Source of the DNA: Candidatus Melainabacteria bacterium
GTDB taxonomy: Bacteria > Cyanobacteriota > Vampirovibrionia > Obscuribacterales > Obscuribacteraceae
NCBI GenBank assembly: GCA_012965515.1
Contig: DTSE01000025.1
Location: 1 to 44,701 of the forward strand
DNA length: 44,701 bases
Direction of reading: 5' to 3'
Below are positions 35,468 through 44,655 of this stretch, piece by piece. Every line of letters starts with the position of its first letter. Within the stretch, counting starts at the first letter, position 1. The notes beneath the pieces were generated by a model, which did not search any database, was not told the origin of the DNA, and worked only from the letters and a program-made list of their open reading frames with translations. The position numbers and the translations under genes are program-made.

Positions 35468-35998
35468 CTAATTGCTTTTTGCTTGCATCGTGCGATATAT
35501 GCGCGAGTATTGGCAATAGTTTTGCCAGCCACGTTCAATTTGCCCGCGATCGTCTTCGCTCAGTTGTCTGACGATTTTGCCGGGAACGCCCATAACCAGG
35601 CTATATGGCGGAATCTCCTTGCCGGGCGATACGACCGCACCTGCCGCTACGATCGAACCATGGCCTATGACTGCGTGGTCCAGGACCACCGCGCCCATGG
35701 CGATCAAACAATCTGACTCGATGCGGCATCCGTGTAAGATGGCGCCGTGACCAACTGTCACTCGTTCTGCAACGTACAATCCATGCCTGCCGGTGACATG
35801 CAACATGCACCCGTCCTGGATATTCGTGTTCTCGCCTATCTCGATTGAATTGATATCGCCACGCAAAACGCTGTTGAACCATACGCTTGCGCCGGCAGCG
35901 ATTTTCACTCTACCGATCAAAACCACGGTAGGTGCAATATATGCGTCTTCGGCGACTTGGGGTTCGTGTCCTTCGAAAGGAATTAGCATGCCATTCAT
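35468..35998 (-). CDS. Gamma-carbonic-anhydrase-like hexapeptide protein
   Basis: A 176-residue left-handed beta-helix protein of the YrdA/PaaY/CcmM-N family. From the ATG at 35998 the order is FVDDDA-like EDAYIAPTVVLIG, then VWFNSVLRGDINSIEIGENTNIQDG, then the three His at 67 (MLHVTG), 84 and 89 (VGHGAILHG), which match the zinc ligands of gamma-carbonic anhydrase. It ends with GVPGKIVRQL, as in YrdA. It is either an active carbonic anhydrase or an inactive family member; the sequence cannot decide. The longer frame starting with TTG at 36031 lacks family support. It converges on ackA and may relate to bicarbonate supply, but no direct link is shown. Confidence 0.88.
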   Translation of the reverse strand: MNGMLIPFEGHEPQVAEDAYIAPTVVLIGRVKIAAGASVWFNSVLRGDINSIEIGENTNIQDGCMLHVTGRHGLYVAERVTVGHGAILHGCRIESDCLIAMGAVVLDHAVIGHGSIVAAGAVVSPGKEIPPYSLVMGVPGKIVRQLSEDDRGQIERGWQNYCQYSRIYRTMQAKSN

Positions 35999-36166
35999 AA
36001 GGAAGAGTCTAGCGCAATAAAAAGCTAGCAAAAGCTTGCTGAACTCAATAAAAGAGGATTTCCTTCATCTGAATTGTGAACCTAAGGCAACTAAACGTCA
36101 TGCAATGGCGACTTTCGGGCTGCAAAGATGTTAAAATTATCAACTGGAGCAAAGGAGACGTCACAC

Positions 36167-36439
36167 ATGCCCGTATACGACCAGCCCATGCGTAAGCTTC
36201 TTGGAATCCTCTCGCCTACTATTTCTTGGCTTAATGAAAAAGGATCAGTGGACGTGAATTCCGTTCCAGAGAATCATTTAGAAGCTATCAAGCAGTTGGA
36301 ACGTATAGGCGTTGTACATAAGCGCAATAACCGTTGCTACGAATTGCAGAAGATTCGCTTGAAAAAGCTTATGGGCAATTTGGGAATCGAGCAGCTCGTT
36401 AATCCCGAGCCGGCTGCTGCGCCTGTCGAATTGAACTGA
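36167..36439 (+). CDS. Small conserved-looking cytosolic protein
   Basis: A 90-residue protein. The ATG at 36167 has AGGAG ten bases upstream; the frame opens earlier at 36128. The sequence (PMRKLLGILSPTISWLNEKG, then PENHLEAIKQLERIGVVHKR and NNRCYELQ) has the helix-helix-strand layout of a small winged helix, with LERIGVV as a recognition-like segment. The tail PEPAAAPVEL is disordered. It may be a DNA-binding accessory protein, but no family is recognised. It lies just upstream of mutS2 (stop at 36439, mutS2 frame from 36451) and is probably co-transcribed with it. Confidence 0.65.
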   Translation: MPVYDQPMRKLLGILSPTISWLNEKGSVDVNSVPENHLEAIKQLERIGVVHKRNNRCYELQKIRLKKLMGNLGIEQLVNPEPAAAPVELN

Positions 36440-36489
36440 ACCTGAACTAGACTATTTTTACAGATATTGAATTACGAGCGCTGCGTTCG

Positions 36490-38880
36490 TTGGAGTGGGA
36501 CAAGCTCTTGGAGTTCCTCTCGCAGGAAGCTGAAAGCAAACGCGGAAAGGATTTGTGCCGCCAGGTTTTGCCAGGGCGCGAACGGGCGATTGTAAACGTT
36601 TTGCTGGCAGAGTCGGATGAAGCGCTGGCTCTTATCAATCAAAGAACAGGAATGTCCTTCGAGCGCTTGCCTGAGCTTGATGAAACCTTGAATAGGCTTG
36701 ATTCTCAGGCAGTTCTCTCGGAAAGCGAATTGCATTTCTGCCGCAGCACAATGACTTTGTCGCGTCAGTCGAAAAGATCTCTTTCTTTGCTTGACAATGA
36801 AGCCTTTCCTGCATTGCGCAATTACCTGCCTGCGCTTGCACTTTTCGATCAGTTGCTAGGAGAACTGAATGAGATGCTCGATGAGAGCGGGAAAGTGAAA
36901 GATGATGCCACGCCGCATCTAAGAGGTTTGAAAAGTGAAGTCAGACGTCTTGATTCAAAAATCAAAGACGAATTGAACAAAGTCATTCACTCTCAGACTC
37001 AATCAAAAGCTCTTCAGGAGCCTATTTATACACAGAGAAATGGACGCTATGTTTTGCCGGTCAATGCTGCGCAACGTCATGTCGTTCCGGGCATCGTGCA
37101 CGATAGTTCGCAGAGCGGGCTGACTGTATACGTAGAGCCCATGCCTGTTGTCGAGCTGGCAAACAAGTTGAGAATTAAAGAAGCGGAGATAGAACACGAG
37201 ATTGCTCGTATTCTTGCAACTTTGTCTCAACTGGTGTATGCCGGTCGTGATGAGCTTTCTCAATCTTATGTCGCATTGTCGGAACTGGATGCGATTTTTG
37301 CGCGGGCTCGCTTTGCCACTAAATACGATGGCATTAAACCTGAGTTGAATGATGAAAATCGTTTTGAATTCATCAATGCTCGTCACCCTCTTCTCATTCT
37401 TCAGTCTGGCAAGGAGAAAGTAGTTCCTAATACCGTTAGTTTGGGCGGTAAGGAAAGAACACTTGTAATAACAGGCCCAAATACCGGCGGCAAGACGGTA
37501 CTTCTCAAGACAATCGGACTGCTTTCGATGATGGTTCGAACAGGTCTGCTGATTCCCGTTTCGCGTGGATCGAAGGCCGCCCTTTTTACGGAAATTTTTG
37601 CCGATATCGGCGACGAACAATCACTGGCACAGAGTCTTTCCACTTTCTCTTCTCACATGACGACGATTGTTGATGTTGTGAGAAGTGCATCGGTTGGAAC
37701 TCTCGCTTTGCTCGATGAAATTGGGGTAGGAACAGATCCACGAGAGGGAGCGGCGATTGCGCGTTCCGTTTTGGAACACTTGAATGACTCCGGCGCCGTT
37801 ACCGTCAGCACTACTCACTTTGGCCAGTTGAAGACACTTGCCTACAATTTGCCAGGCATGGTCAATGGCAGTCTGGAGTTCGACGAAGCCACGCTATCTC
37901 CCACTTATCGGCTGCGTACAGGCATACCCGGAAGCTCCAAGGGGATTACGATTGCCCGTCGATTGGGTCTGGATGAAAAACTGGTTGAGCTGGCAATTTC
38001 TTACTTGGATGTCGCCGATACAGTTATCGATGAAACGGTCGCCAGATTGGAGGAAAGAATCAAGGGGCTGGAGTCGAAAGAAGCACTGGCGCAAGAAAAG
38101 CTGAGCGAAGCAGAAAGATTGAGTCAAGAATTGCAGGCTGAGATTGACCGAGAAAGGGAGCAAAGCGAAGAGACACGCCAGAAGCTCGCCGCCGCTCTGA
38201 AAGAAGAATTTACTGTAGCTTTTGAGTTAATCAAAGATACGATCAGGAATTTGCAGAAGGAACCAAGTATCTCCGGCGCCCAGAAGGCAAAGGAGAAGAT
38301 GGAGCAACTCAAGAAAGAACTCAACTGGCTGGACGCTCCTGTCAAAAAGGGAGCAGAGGCGGCACCAGTCAAGTTCAAAGTCGGTGACCGAGTGTCTGTT
38401 GTCAGTCTCAACCAGAAAGGCGTAATCGAGGAGCTGCCTGAAGGTATCGAGAGTAATCCGCGCGGAATTGTTGTAGTTAGGGCAGGGGCGGTCAAGCTCA
38501 AAGTACCAGTAAGCGATATAAAACGCATATCGGACGGTGGCGGCAAAGCCGAGAAGGGCTCAGGCGGGTCAGTACACAAAGGAAGAGCGACTACACCGGG
38601 CAGGGTTTATCGCAATGAAACCGATGTTTTTGTTCGCACTGACAGAAATACTCTCGATTTACGTGGCGAAAGAGTGGATGCTGCTCTAATCAAGTTGGAG
38701 CAATTCCTTGATGCCTGCCTGCTTTCCTCTGTCAGTCCAGTAATGATAATCCATGGGCACGGCACAGGCGCAGTGAAAGAAGCGGTGCGTCAATTTTTGT
38801 CGAATAGTAACTATGTTTCGAAATTCAGACCAGGTGAGACTTACGAGGGTGCCGACGGTGTGACCGTCGCGGAATTGTAG
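36490..38880 (+). CDS. mutS2: MutS2 endonuclease/ribosome-collision factor
   Basis: A 796-residue MutS2. From the TTG at 36490, Walker A GPNTGGKT is at 329-336, Walker B is in TLALLDEIGVGTDP (about 405-418), then GSSKGITIARRLGL, a coiled coil (500-580), a KOW-like segment (VGDRVSVVSLNQKG, about 630), and a C-terminal Smr nuclease domain (about 715-796) with LDLRG and IIHGHGTGAVKEAVRQFL. MutS2 acts on branched DNA and, in Bacillus, on collided ribosomes. The family N-terminus aligns with IELRALRSLEWDKLLEF, of which the first nine residues lie before 36490; the frame is open to 36451 with ATT at 36454 and 36466 but no ATG, so the true start may be a rare ATT. Confidence 0.93.
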   Translation: MEWDKLLEFLSQEAESKRGKDLCRQVLPGRERAIVNVLLAESDEALALINQRTGMSFERLPELDETLNRLDSQAVLSESELHFCRSTMTLSRQSKRSLSLLDNEAFPALRNYLPALALFDQLLGELNEMLDESGKVKDDATPHLRGLKSEVRRLDSKIKDELNKVIHSQTQSKALQEPIYTQRNGRYVLPVNAAQRHVVPGIVHDSSQSGLTVYVEPMPVVELANKLRIKEAEIEHEIARILATLSQLVYAGRDELSQSYVALSELDAIFARARFATKYDGIKPELNDENRFEFINARHPLLILQSGKEKVVPNTVSLGGKERTLVITGPNTGGKTVLLKTIGLLSMMVRTGLLIPVSRGSKAALFTEIFADIGDEQSLAQSLSTFSSHMTTIVDVVRSASVGTLALLDEIGVGTDPREGAAIARSVLEHLNDSGAVTVSTTHFGQLKTLAYNLPGMVNGSLEFDEATLSPTYRLRTGIPGSSKGITIARRLGLDEKLVELAISYLDVADTVIDETVARLEERIKGLESKEALAQEKLSEAERLSQELQAEIDREREQSEETRQKLAAALKEEFTVAFELIKDTIRNLQKEPSISGAQKAKEKMEQLKKELNWLDAPVKKGAEAAPVKFKVGDRVSVVSLNQKGVIEELPEGIESNPRGIVVVRAGAVKLKVPVSDIKRISDGGGKAEKGSGGSVHKGRATTPGRVYRNETDVFVRTDRNTLDLRGERVDAALIKLEQFLDACLLSSVSPVMIIHGHGTGAVKEAVRQFLSNSNYVSKFRPGETYEGADGVTVAEL

Positions 38881-38985
38881 TCTAGCAACTGCGTATTTCT
38901 CCCATCCTGGCGTGAAAAATTTTGTCCAGAATGGCAGCCGCATGTATAGAAGCAAGGGACTGCACCTAAGCCAGGTCGTCCCGAC

Positions 38986-39028
38986 TTAACCCTTGCGGAA
39001 TCGAATCAGCCAATTCAGGTTAATTTTT
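38986..39028 (+). terminator. Possible weak terminator after mutS2
   Basis: TTAACC (38986-38991) pairs with GGTTAA (39018-39023) around an inner GAAT...ATTC, and is followed by TTTTT. The GC content of the stem is low, so confidence is limited. The rest of the 255-base gap (38881-39135) holds no visible gene; no promoter with both elements is clear. Confidence 0.3.
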
Positions 39029-39135
39029 GCGCCAAGCGGTCGGGCTCTACGTGGTTTTCCCACATACAAATAAGGGAATGATACTTAAGCTGAGTGCAGC
39101 ATTGGTGCTCCTTTCAGTCGCGTGAGGTTGTCAAG

Positions 39136-42100
39136 ATGGTCGAAGGGAATGTCGTTCCCGGCAAGGACGAGATCGGCGAAAGACGGGACGTTGTGGCAGA
39201 AAACAACGTTCAGCCTGCAGCCGACAGATGGCAGGAAGACTATCAGCGTACGGTAGGTTTCCAGCCTCAGGATGGGACAGGAGACCGCCAACAGGTTGCC
39301 GGTTATGACCGCAGCTTGGGTTATGACCGCATTGCTGTCGGTAACACGGCGCTCGGTCAACGCATCGACAACATCACCAACCTTCTGGCGATGGGCGAGC
39401 GCTCCGCCGGAAGCCTTCAGGATGTCAACCGCTATTACGGCAGAGCACAGAAAGAAGCGGATGATCTTTTTAGCGTAGCCGCTCAGAATGTCATGAAAGG
39501 TCGCGAAGACTATCGCGCCATCCTTGCAGCGCAGAGCCCGCAAGAAGTATTCCAGGGCGTCGAAGCCTCGATTCAAAAACAAGCACAAGCTATCCAACAG
39601 CAATTGCAGCAAGAAAGAGATCCTGCGCGAGTAAGAAGACTCGAGCAGATTCTTGCTATGGAGCAAGAACGCGCGCAGACTCTCGAGCGCATGAAGCAAA
39701 CGCAAAATCCGCAGGAATTGAACCGCCTATTAATGTACGACGCGTTCAGTGCTCAGCGTATAGATCTGTCTCAGAAGATGTTGAACGAGAGAGATCCTAA
39801 TCAAGTTCGTTTGATGGCTGAAGCCGAACAAAACCTGCACACAGTGCAGCGTGCGCCAGGCTTTACCCGCGCCAACTATGGCATGCTCTTGATGCGCATG
39901 GGTCAATACGATCCAACTAGACCGGACAATGCTGCGTTGCGTGCATTGCAAGATGCTGCTTCTGTTGATCCGGAAATGGTACCTAATCCTAATAGTACAG
40001 ATCCGGCACGCCGCATGGGCGACCCTAATTTCATGCGCGTCGCATCGGAAATAACTCGCATGCGTCCGGAAGACCCGAGATTTGCTCAAGCCATGGCCCC
40101 TATCTTTAATAGGGATGTGAATCGTTCGCCTGCACCGCTCCAAGCGGCAGAAAATATCAATCCGAATGCACGCTATTCACAAGTTCAAGAACAACCCTAT
40201 CAACCTGCAAGAGACGGCGCCAATCGACCACTCGAACAGACCCGGGTAACCGATCAGAGCCAGGGCGTCACTCCTCTGGTCAACGGAAAGACTCCTTTCC
40301 AACGCGTTCAGGAATTGGGCAAAGTCGCTGATGCACAAGGTTTGACACCTGATGTCCGTCAATCTTATGCGTCCATCATTCAAGATTCCGATAAAGGCAC
40401 TTCTCCTCGCGTAGCCGAATTGCAAGCGCAATTGGCTCAGCTCGAGCAGAGACAACAAGCGCTCGCGCAGAAGGTCGATGAAATTCAGAAGAGTCCGGAA
40501 ATTGCTCAGCTCGTGCAGTCGGGCATGGCAAAACTCAAGGCTCGCCCTGAAGCCGAACAACAGCAATTGAAGACTCTTACCGAGCAATTGCAAAAAACTC
40601 AAGATAAGGCAGAGCGCGAAAAACTGTTGGGCGATATCAATAAGATCTGCCCTGAGTTCGTGCAGGTGACCAAACTGCTCGAAGAAAAGCTCAAGCCGTT
40701 TACCGATGAACTTACACAGATTCAAACTCAAGGCTCTGCCCTTGCCAATGACCTGGTCGGTGAAATGAATCAGTCGTCCGCTACTCGCATGGAATTTGCC
40801 GAGAAGCTGATGAAGTCTGACAAGCCGGAAGACAAAGAGATGGCAAAGCAATTGCTCATCGAATCTGTCGCCAAGGCTAAGCCGGAGCAACGTGAAGCAT
40901 TCGCTCAATATGCTCAGAGCTTGGGTCTCACAAAGCAAGAGCTGGAAGCAGGCCTGGCCAAAGTGCCGCAACAGCAAGTCGAGCGCGCTTCCACTCAACA
41001 GCAAGGCGTTGAGCCCACTGGTGAGAGAACTGGCGCCGGCAAACTGATCGACGAAAACAAGAAAGCCTTTGATGCTGCTCAAGACAAGAAAGCCAAATTG
41101 GCTGAGATGCAAGAGTCATTTAAGAAGGCAATTACTGACGCCGACAAAGAATTTGCTGATGTAGAGACACGCTACAACCAGCTGGATGCTGCCCACACTA
41201 AAGCCGCCAATGAAATGCCGGCCGAAGACAAAGCAAAATTCCAAAAGATGCTGACAGCGGGTACTCCCGAAGCCGAAAAAACGGCCCTTCAGCAAGAGCT
41301 GATGACCAAGTACGCAAATATCGTTCAGATGGAAACAGAAATGAAAGCCATCAAGGACGGTGCCTTGGATCTGGCTCTCAATAGATTTGAAGCACGTTAT
41401 GAATATGCTCGTGCGTCCAACTTGGGCGGCGATGATGCCACAGCGAAGGCCATGCTTTCCGAAGGTATCAAGACTTTGACCAAGGATGTCGGAACCGACA
41501 TTACCGCTAAGGTGATGGAGGATCCCGGCGTTGCCGACCTGGCTAAGAAAGTCGGAGTAGATGCAGCCGTATTGATGCAACAAGCTGCAGCCGAAGCTCA
41601 GACGGCTCAACCTGGTGCAGACACCACCGGTGGCGCCACCGGCGACTTGCAAGGTACTCTGCGCGTAGCTAATGCTCGCATGCAGAAAGGCGATATAGCC
41701 GGAGCCAAGCAAGCTTACGAACAAGCCATCAAGATGGTTGATGCTTCTTTCAATCCGGAAGAAAACAACAGAAAGATCAAAGAAGCACAAGACCTGCTGG
41801 AGAAAGGCAACCTCACAATCGAACAGCGCCTGCAAAAACAGCAGGAAGTGGCCTCTTACTTCAACCAGGCCTATCAAGCATTCGATATAAGAAGCGGTTA
41901 TGCCAGAATTCTGGCTCACCCGAATTACAACCAAAACGCAGCTGCAGAAGTGGCATTCAAAGACGCAATCGCTGCAGCAGACCGCGTTCCTGTTCAAGCA
42001 ATGAAACGCCAGATGGGCTTGCTAGCCAACGACATCGGCACTTTCCAAACTGCATACGAACAAGCCACCGGCGACAGAAAAACTCAGATCGAACAAGCTC

Positions 42101-44529
42101 AAGCTTTCTTGTCCGAGTTCTCCAATACACTGAATGGTCAAACCACAGGTGGTGGACCGGCAGCAGACAAAGCGTGGATGAACACGCAAATCAATGCCAG
42201 AAAAGATCTGGCTTCCTTCTACGTCAGACTCGTAACTGATGTCGATGAGCAGGGGCAGCCGATCATCAAAGCGGACGGCACACCAAGATACGTGCCTGAT
42301 GCGTCGAAAGTCTTCAAGCCCGAAGAAGGCATGAAGGCGATTGATGACGCCAAAGCGAAGTATAAGGAACTGCACGGAACTGATCTCGACAAAGATCCAG
42401 CCAAAGATCCGACTCTGGCAATTCTGGCCAAGGGCATCTATGACAACAGCCCAGCCGAATTGCAGAAGAAATATCAGAACGTCTCACGTTATTGGGACGA
42501 AGCGAAAGCCAGTATTCCGACATTGATCGCCGGCGTTGGCACAGCTGTTTTGCTTTCCAAATTCAAGCCTGTAGCAGGACTGATAAGAGCAGAAGCCTCA
42601 TTAGGCTCCAAGGCTCTCGGATGGGGAACTGCCCTTGCCGGCGGTTCTACAGCTGCAACTTTTACGCACCACACGATGATGAACAACGTGTTCGGTCGCG
42701 AGGACAATACCTGGGGCAGAAGTATCGCCGCCGGTACAGGTCTTACTCTGGGCGGCGTCGGTCTCATGAAAGTACCGAAATTCTTGTTCCGCAACGCCGA
42801 TGATGTAGCTATGGCTTCCGTCATTGAGCGCGGCGGCGCAGGCGGTGTGAGATTCACTCAAGCAGCCGAAGGCGTGCCGGCAAGGATCATGAACCTTGAT
42901 GAGTTGAAGGCTGCCAAAGACCTTCTTGGCACGAAACAAGCCACCATGACTGCCGAAGCATTCGCTGCTGAAGGCAAGCAACTCGATGCCTTGATCCGAG
43001 CCAGCCAAAATCGCGATGCTCTCTGGGCATTGCAAGCCGGCAAGAATGGCGCCAAGTTGAGAGGTGGTTTCGATGCTGAATTGGCTAGAGCCGCAACCGG
43101 CGCAGACAAAGCTGCGCTCGTCGACAGATTGGGCGGCGCCGTCAAGAAATTCGCACCGGAATTGAGACTCGCTCAAGAAGCACCTAAATACAGTGAAATT
43201 CTGGCGCAAAGAGGCGGCATCGTCGTTAAGGATCAGGCTGTTGTTGAAAAACTGATTGCGGCTGATTTGCCAGTGATCAGAACGGCGGCTGGCGAGAACG
43301 TTCTGGCGATGAGAACGGCAGCCGAAGTGGAAGCTGCATTAAAAGCAATCCCAAGTATCGAGCCGAAACTGCTTGGTGCTAAGAATCTGAAGACTGCAAC
43401 GGCTCAAGCGACCAAGTTGCTTGATGATTTGGCTGCCACGGGACTCAAGGGTGACGATCTACTCGCACCTGCCTTGAAGAATGCAACTCTGGAAAATCAG
43501 GCTCAGTTGAATCTTCTGCGCAATTTGGTTCCCGAAGCAGCTGCTGAAGCAAAATTGGCAAGCCGTTTCGGTGCAGCCGCTCAACTGCAAAGAGAAGGTC
43601 TGCTATCCAAGTCGTACGGCTTTGCCACCGGCAAGTTCGGCGCTCCGACAATCGGCTTGACTGCAGGTTTCGGACACGAAGCTTATAGCGCTAACGCAGA
43701 AAACAGAGATTTCAGCCTCGGTAACGCAGCAATGAAATCAGCGTTGGTTGCCGGCGGACTGTGGGGCGGAGGCAAGGTGGTCGAGTACGGTCACGGCTTA
43801 TTCAAACCGATGGGTGCCAAGACATTCTCTGATATCAGCCACTCTCGCTTTATGGCAGGTTCCTTGGGTGGGACTTCCTTCTACGCGGGCTCGAATTATC
43901 CGACCGCCTGGCAGCATATGTATGGCGGTGAAGGCAATCTCGATCCGAAGACAGGCAAGCCATACGAGTTCAACTTGAGCAACGCCATTGTCGCTCCAGC
44001 CTGGAAAAATGCCGGAGACAACATCTTCGTCAGCTCCTTCCTGCTCGGCGGTATGGCTGCTAAGCCTGGTCAAGCACTTTTGGCTCAAGCTCCTTGGGCC
44101 AATTCGAGAATGCTTTGGAAGCCGTTCTCTGCAACCGGTCACCTGTTTACAGGCAATACCTGGAACTACCTGGGTGCACGCTCCATGCCGCTTCTTGGCG
44201 AAGTCGGACCGGCGTTGAGCACCAACATGGCCATGGGTCAATTCGATCTGCTCAACAATCTTTCCAACAGAGATGCCGGTCGCCAATACACCGACGCTCT
44301 GAAGATGCAAAACGAGGCCATCACAGACGAATCGCAAGAATCGATTGTGAAGCGTCAGCAAGAACTGTTGAAGCAGCAAGAGCAGCAAAGACAGCAACAG
44401 CAGCAACAACAGCAAGAACAACAAAAAGCTGACCAGCAAAAGAAAGAGAACCCGCAACCGGGAACCGAACAAGGTGCCGTAACGCCACGTGCAGAAAATA
44501 CCGATTTGACCGGCGGCGCACCGCAATAG
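39136..44529 (+). CDS. Very large Ala/Gln-rich protein, helical N-half and hydrophobic repeats
   Basis: 1797 residues from the ATG at 39136, with GAGG eight bases before it (the frame opens at 39094). No Sec signal. Residues 1-430 are polar, with TPR-like helices (AANYGMLLMRMGQYDP-type) and repeated DPARVRRLEQ/DPNQVR units; 440-560 are coiled coil; 840-990 again carry TPR-like units (KGDIAGAKQAYEQAIKMVDA). From about 1130 the sequence changes: three Gly/Ala-rich hydrophobic stretches, each with a NRDFSLGNA-like polar turn, at about 1165-1215, 1505-1552 and 1574-1645. They are separated by a helical region (1230-1490). The tail is almost pure Gln (about 1736-1757). This is a scaffold, fibrous or cell-surface-type protein; the function is not recognised. 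Confidence 0.8.
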   Translation: MVEGNVVPGKDEIGERRDVVAENNVQPAADRWQEDYQRTVGFQPQDGTGDRQQVAGYDRSLGYDRIAVGNTALGQRIDNITNLLAMGERSAGSLQDVNRYYGRAQKEADDLFSVAAQNVMKGREDYRAILAAQSPQEVFQGVEASIQKQAQAIQQQLQQERDPARVRRLEQILAMEQERAQTLERMKQTQNPQELNRLLMYDAFSAQRIDLSQKMLNERDPNQVRLMAEAEQNLHTVQRAPGFTRANYGMLLMRMGQYDPTRPDNAALRALQDAASVDPEMVPNPNSTDPARRMGDPNFMRVASEITRMRPEDPRFAQAMAPIFNRDVNRSPAPLQAAENINPNARYSQVQEQPYQPARDGANRPLEQTRVTDQSQGVTPLVNGKTPFQRVQELGKVADAQGLTPDVRQSYASIIQDSDKGTSPRVAELQAQLAQLEQRQQALAQKVDEIQKSPEIAQLVQSGMAKLKARPEAEQQQLKTLTEQLQKTQDKAEREKLLGDINKICPEFVQVTKLLEEKLKPFTDELTQIQTQGSALANDLVGEMNQSSATRMEFAEKLMKSDKPEDKEMAKQLLIESVAKAKPEQREAFAQYAQSLGLTKQELEAGLAKVPQQQVERASTQQQGVEPTGERTGAGKLIDENKKAFDAAQDKKAKLAEMQESFKKAITDADKEFADVETRYNQLDAAHTKAANEMPAEDKAKFQKMLTAGTPEAEKTALQQELMTKYANIVQMETEMKAIKDGALDLALNRFEARYEYARASNLGGDDATAKAMLSEGIKTLTKDVGTDITAKVMEDPGVADLAKKVGVDAAVLMQQAAAEAQTAQPGADTTGGATGDLQGTLRVANARMQKGDIAGAKQAYEQAIKMVDASFNPEENNRKIKEAQDLLEKGNLTIEQRLQKQQEVASYFNQAYQAFDIRSGYARILAHPNYNQNAAAEVAFKDAIAAADRVPVQAMKRQMGLLANDIGTFQTAYEQATGDRKTQIEQAQAFLSEFSNTLNGQTTGGGPAADKAWMNTQINARKDLASFYVRLVTDVDEQGQPIIKADGTPRYVPDASKVFKPEEGMKAIDDAKAKYKELHGTDLDKDPAKDPTLAILAKGIYDNSPAELQKKYQNVSRYWDEAKASIPTLIAGVGTAVLLSKFKPVAGLIRAEASLGSKALGWGTALAGGSTAATFTHHTMMNNVFGREDNTWGRSIAAGTGLTLGGVGLMKVPKFLFRNADDVAMASVIERGGAGGVRFTQAAEGVPARIMNLDELKAAKDLLGTKQATMTAEAFAAEGKQLDALIRASQNRDALWALQAGKNGAKLRGGFDAELARAATGADKAALVDRLGGAVKKFAPELRLAQEAPKYSEILAQRGGIVVKDQAVVEKLIAADLPVIRTAAGENVLAMRTAAEVEAALKAIPSIEPKLLGAKNLKTATAQATKLLDDLAATGLKGDDLLAPALKNATLENQAQLNLLRNLVPEAAAEAKLASRFGAAAQLQREGLLSKSYGFATGKFGAPTIGLTAGFGHEAYSANAENRDFSLGNAAMKSALVAGGLWGGGKVVEYGHGLFKPMGAKTFSDISHSRFMAGSLGGTSFYAGSNYPTAWQHMYGGEGNLDPKTGKPYEFNLSNAIVAPAWKNAGDNIFVSSFLLGGMAAKPGQALLAQAPWANSRMLWKPFSATGHLFTGNTWNYLGARSMPLLGEVGPALSTNMAMGQFDLLNNLSNRDAGRQYTDALKMQNEAITDESQESIVKRQQELLKQQEQQRQQQQQQQQEQQKADQQKKENPQPGTEQGAVTPRAENTDLTGGAPQ

Positions 44530-44533
44530 AATG

Positions 44534-44559
44534 GTGGCTTCTGCTTGCGTAGAAGCCAC
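44534..44559 (+). terminator. Hairpin just after the giant gene
   Basis: GTGGCTTCT (44534-44542) and AGAAGCCAC (44551-44559) form a perfect 9-bp stem with an 8-base loop, starting 5 bases after the stop. No T-run follows, so it is either an RNA-end stabiliser or a factor-assisted terminator. Confidence 0.55.
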
Positions 44560-44626
44560 ACTGAATCCAAAAATAAGTGGAGGACAATCATCAAAATACA
44601 GTTATATTAGAGATAAGAATTTTTAT

Positions 44627-44655
44627 CCGGAGATTCCTAAAATAGGAACCTCTGG
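44627..44655 (-). terminator. Minus-strand terminator near the right edge
   Basis: A 12-bp stem with one A/C mismatch and one wobble (44627-44639 with 44643-44655, loop AAA) is followed on the minus strand by ATAAAAATTC. This suits an intrinsic terminator for a minus-strand gene whose end would lie just to the right of the window. Confidence 0.55.

Noticed and set aside
41116-41997. Long minus-strand open frames inside the giant gene (also 40177-41112), up to 311 codons
   Set aside because: They are antisense to a continuous coding frame with biased Gln/Ala codons; the products are Leu/Cys/Phe-rich shadows with no domain.
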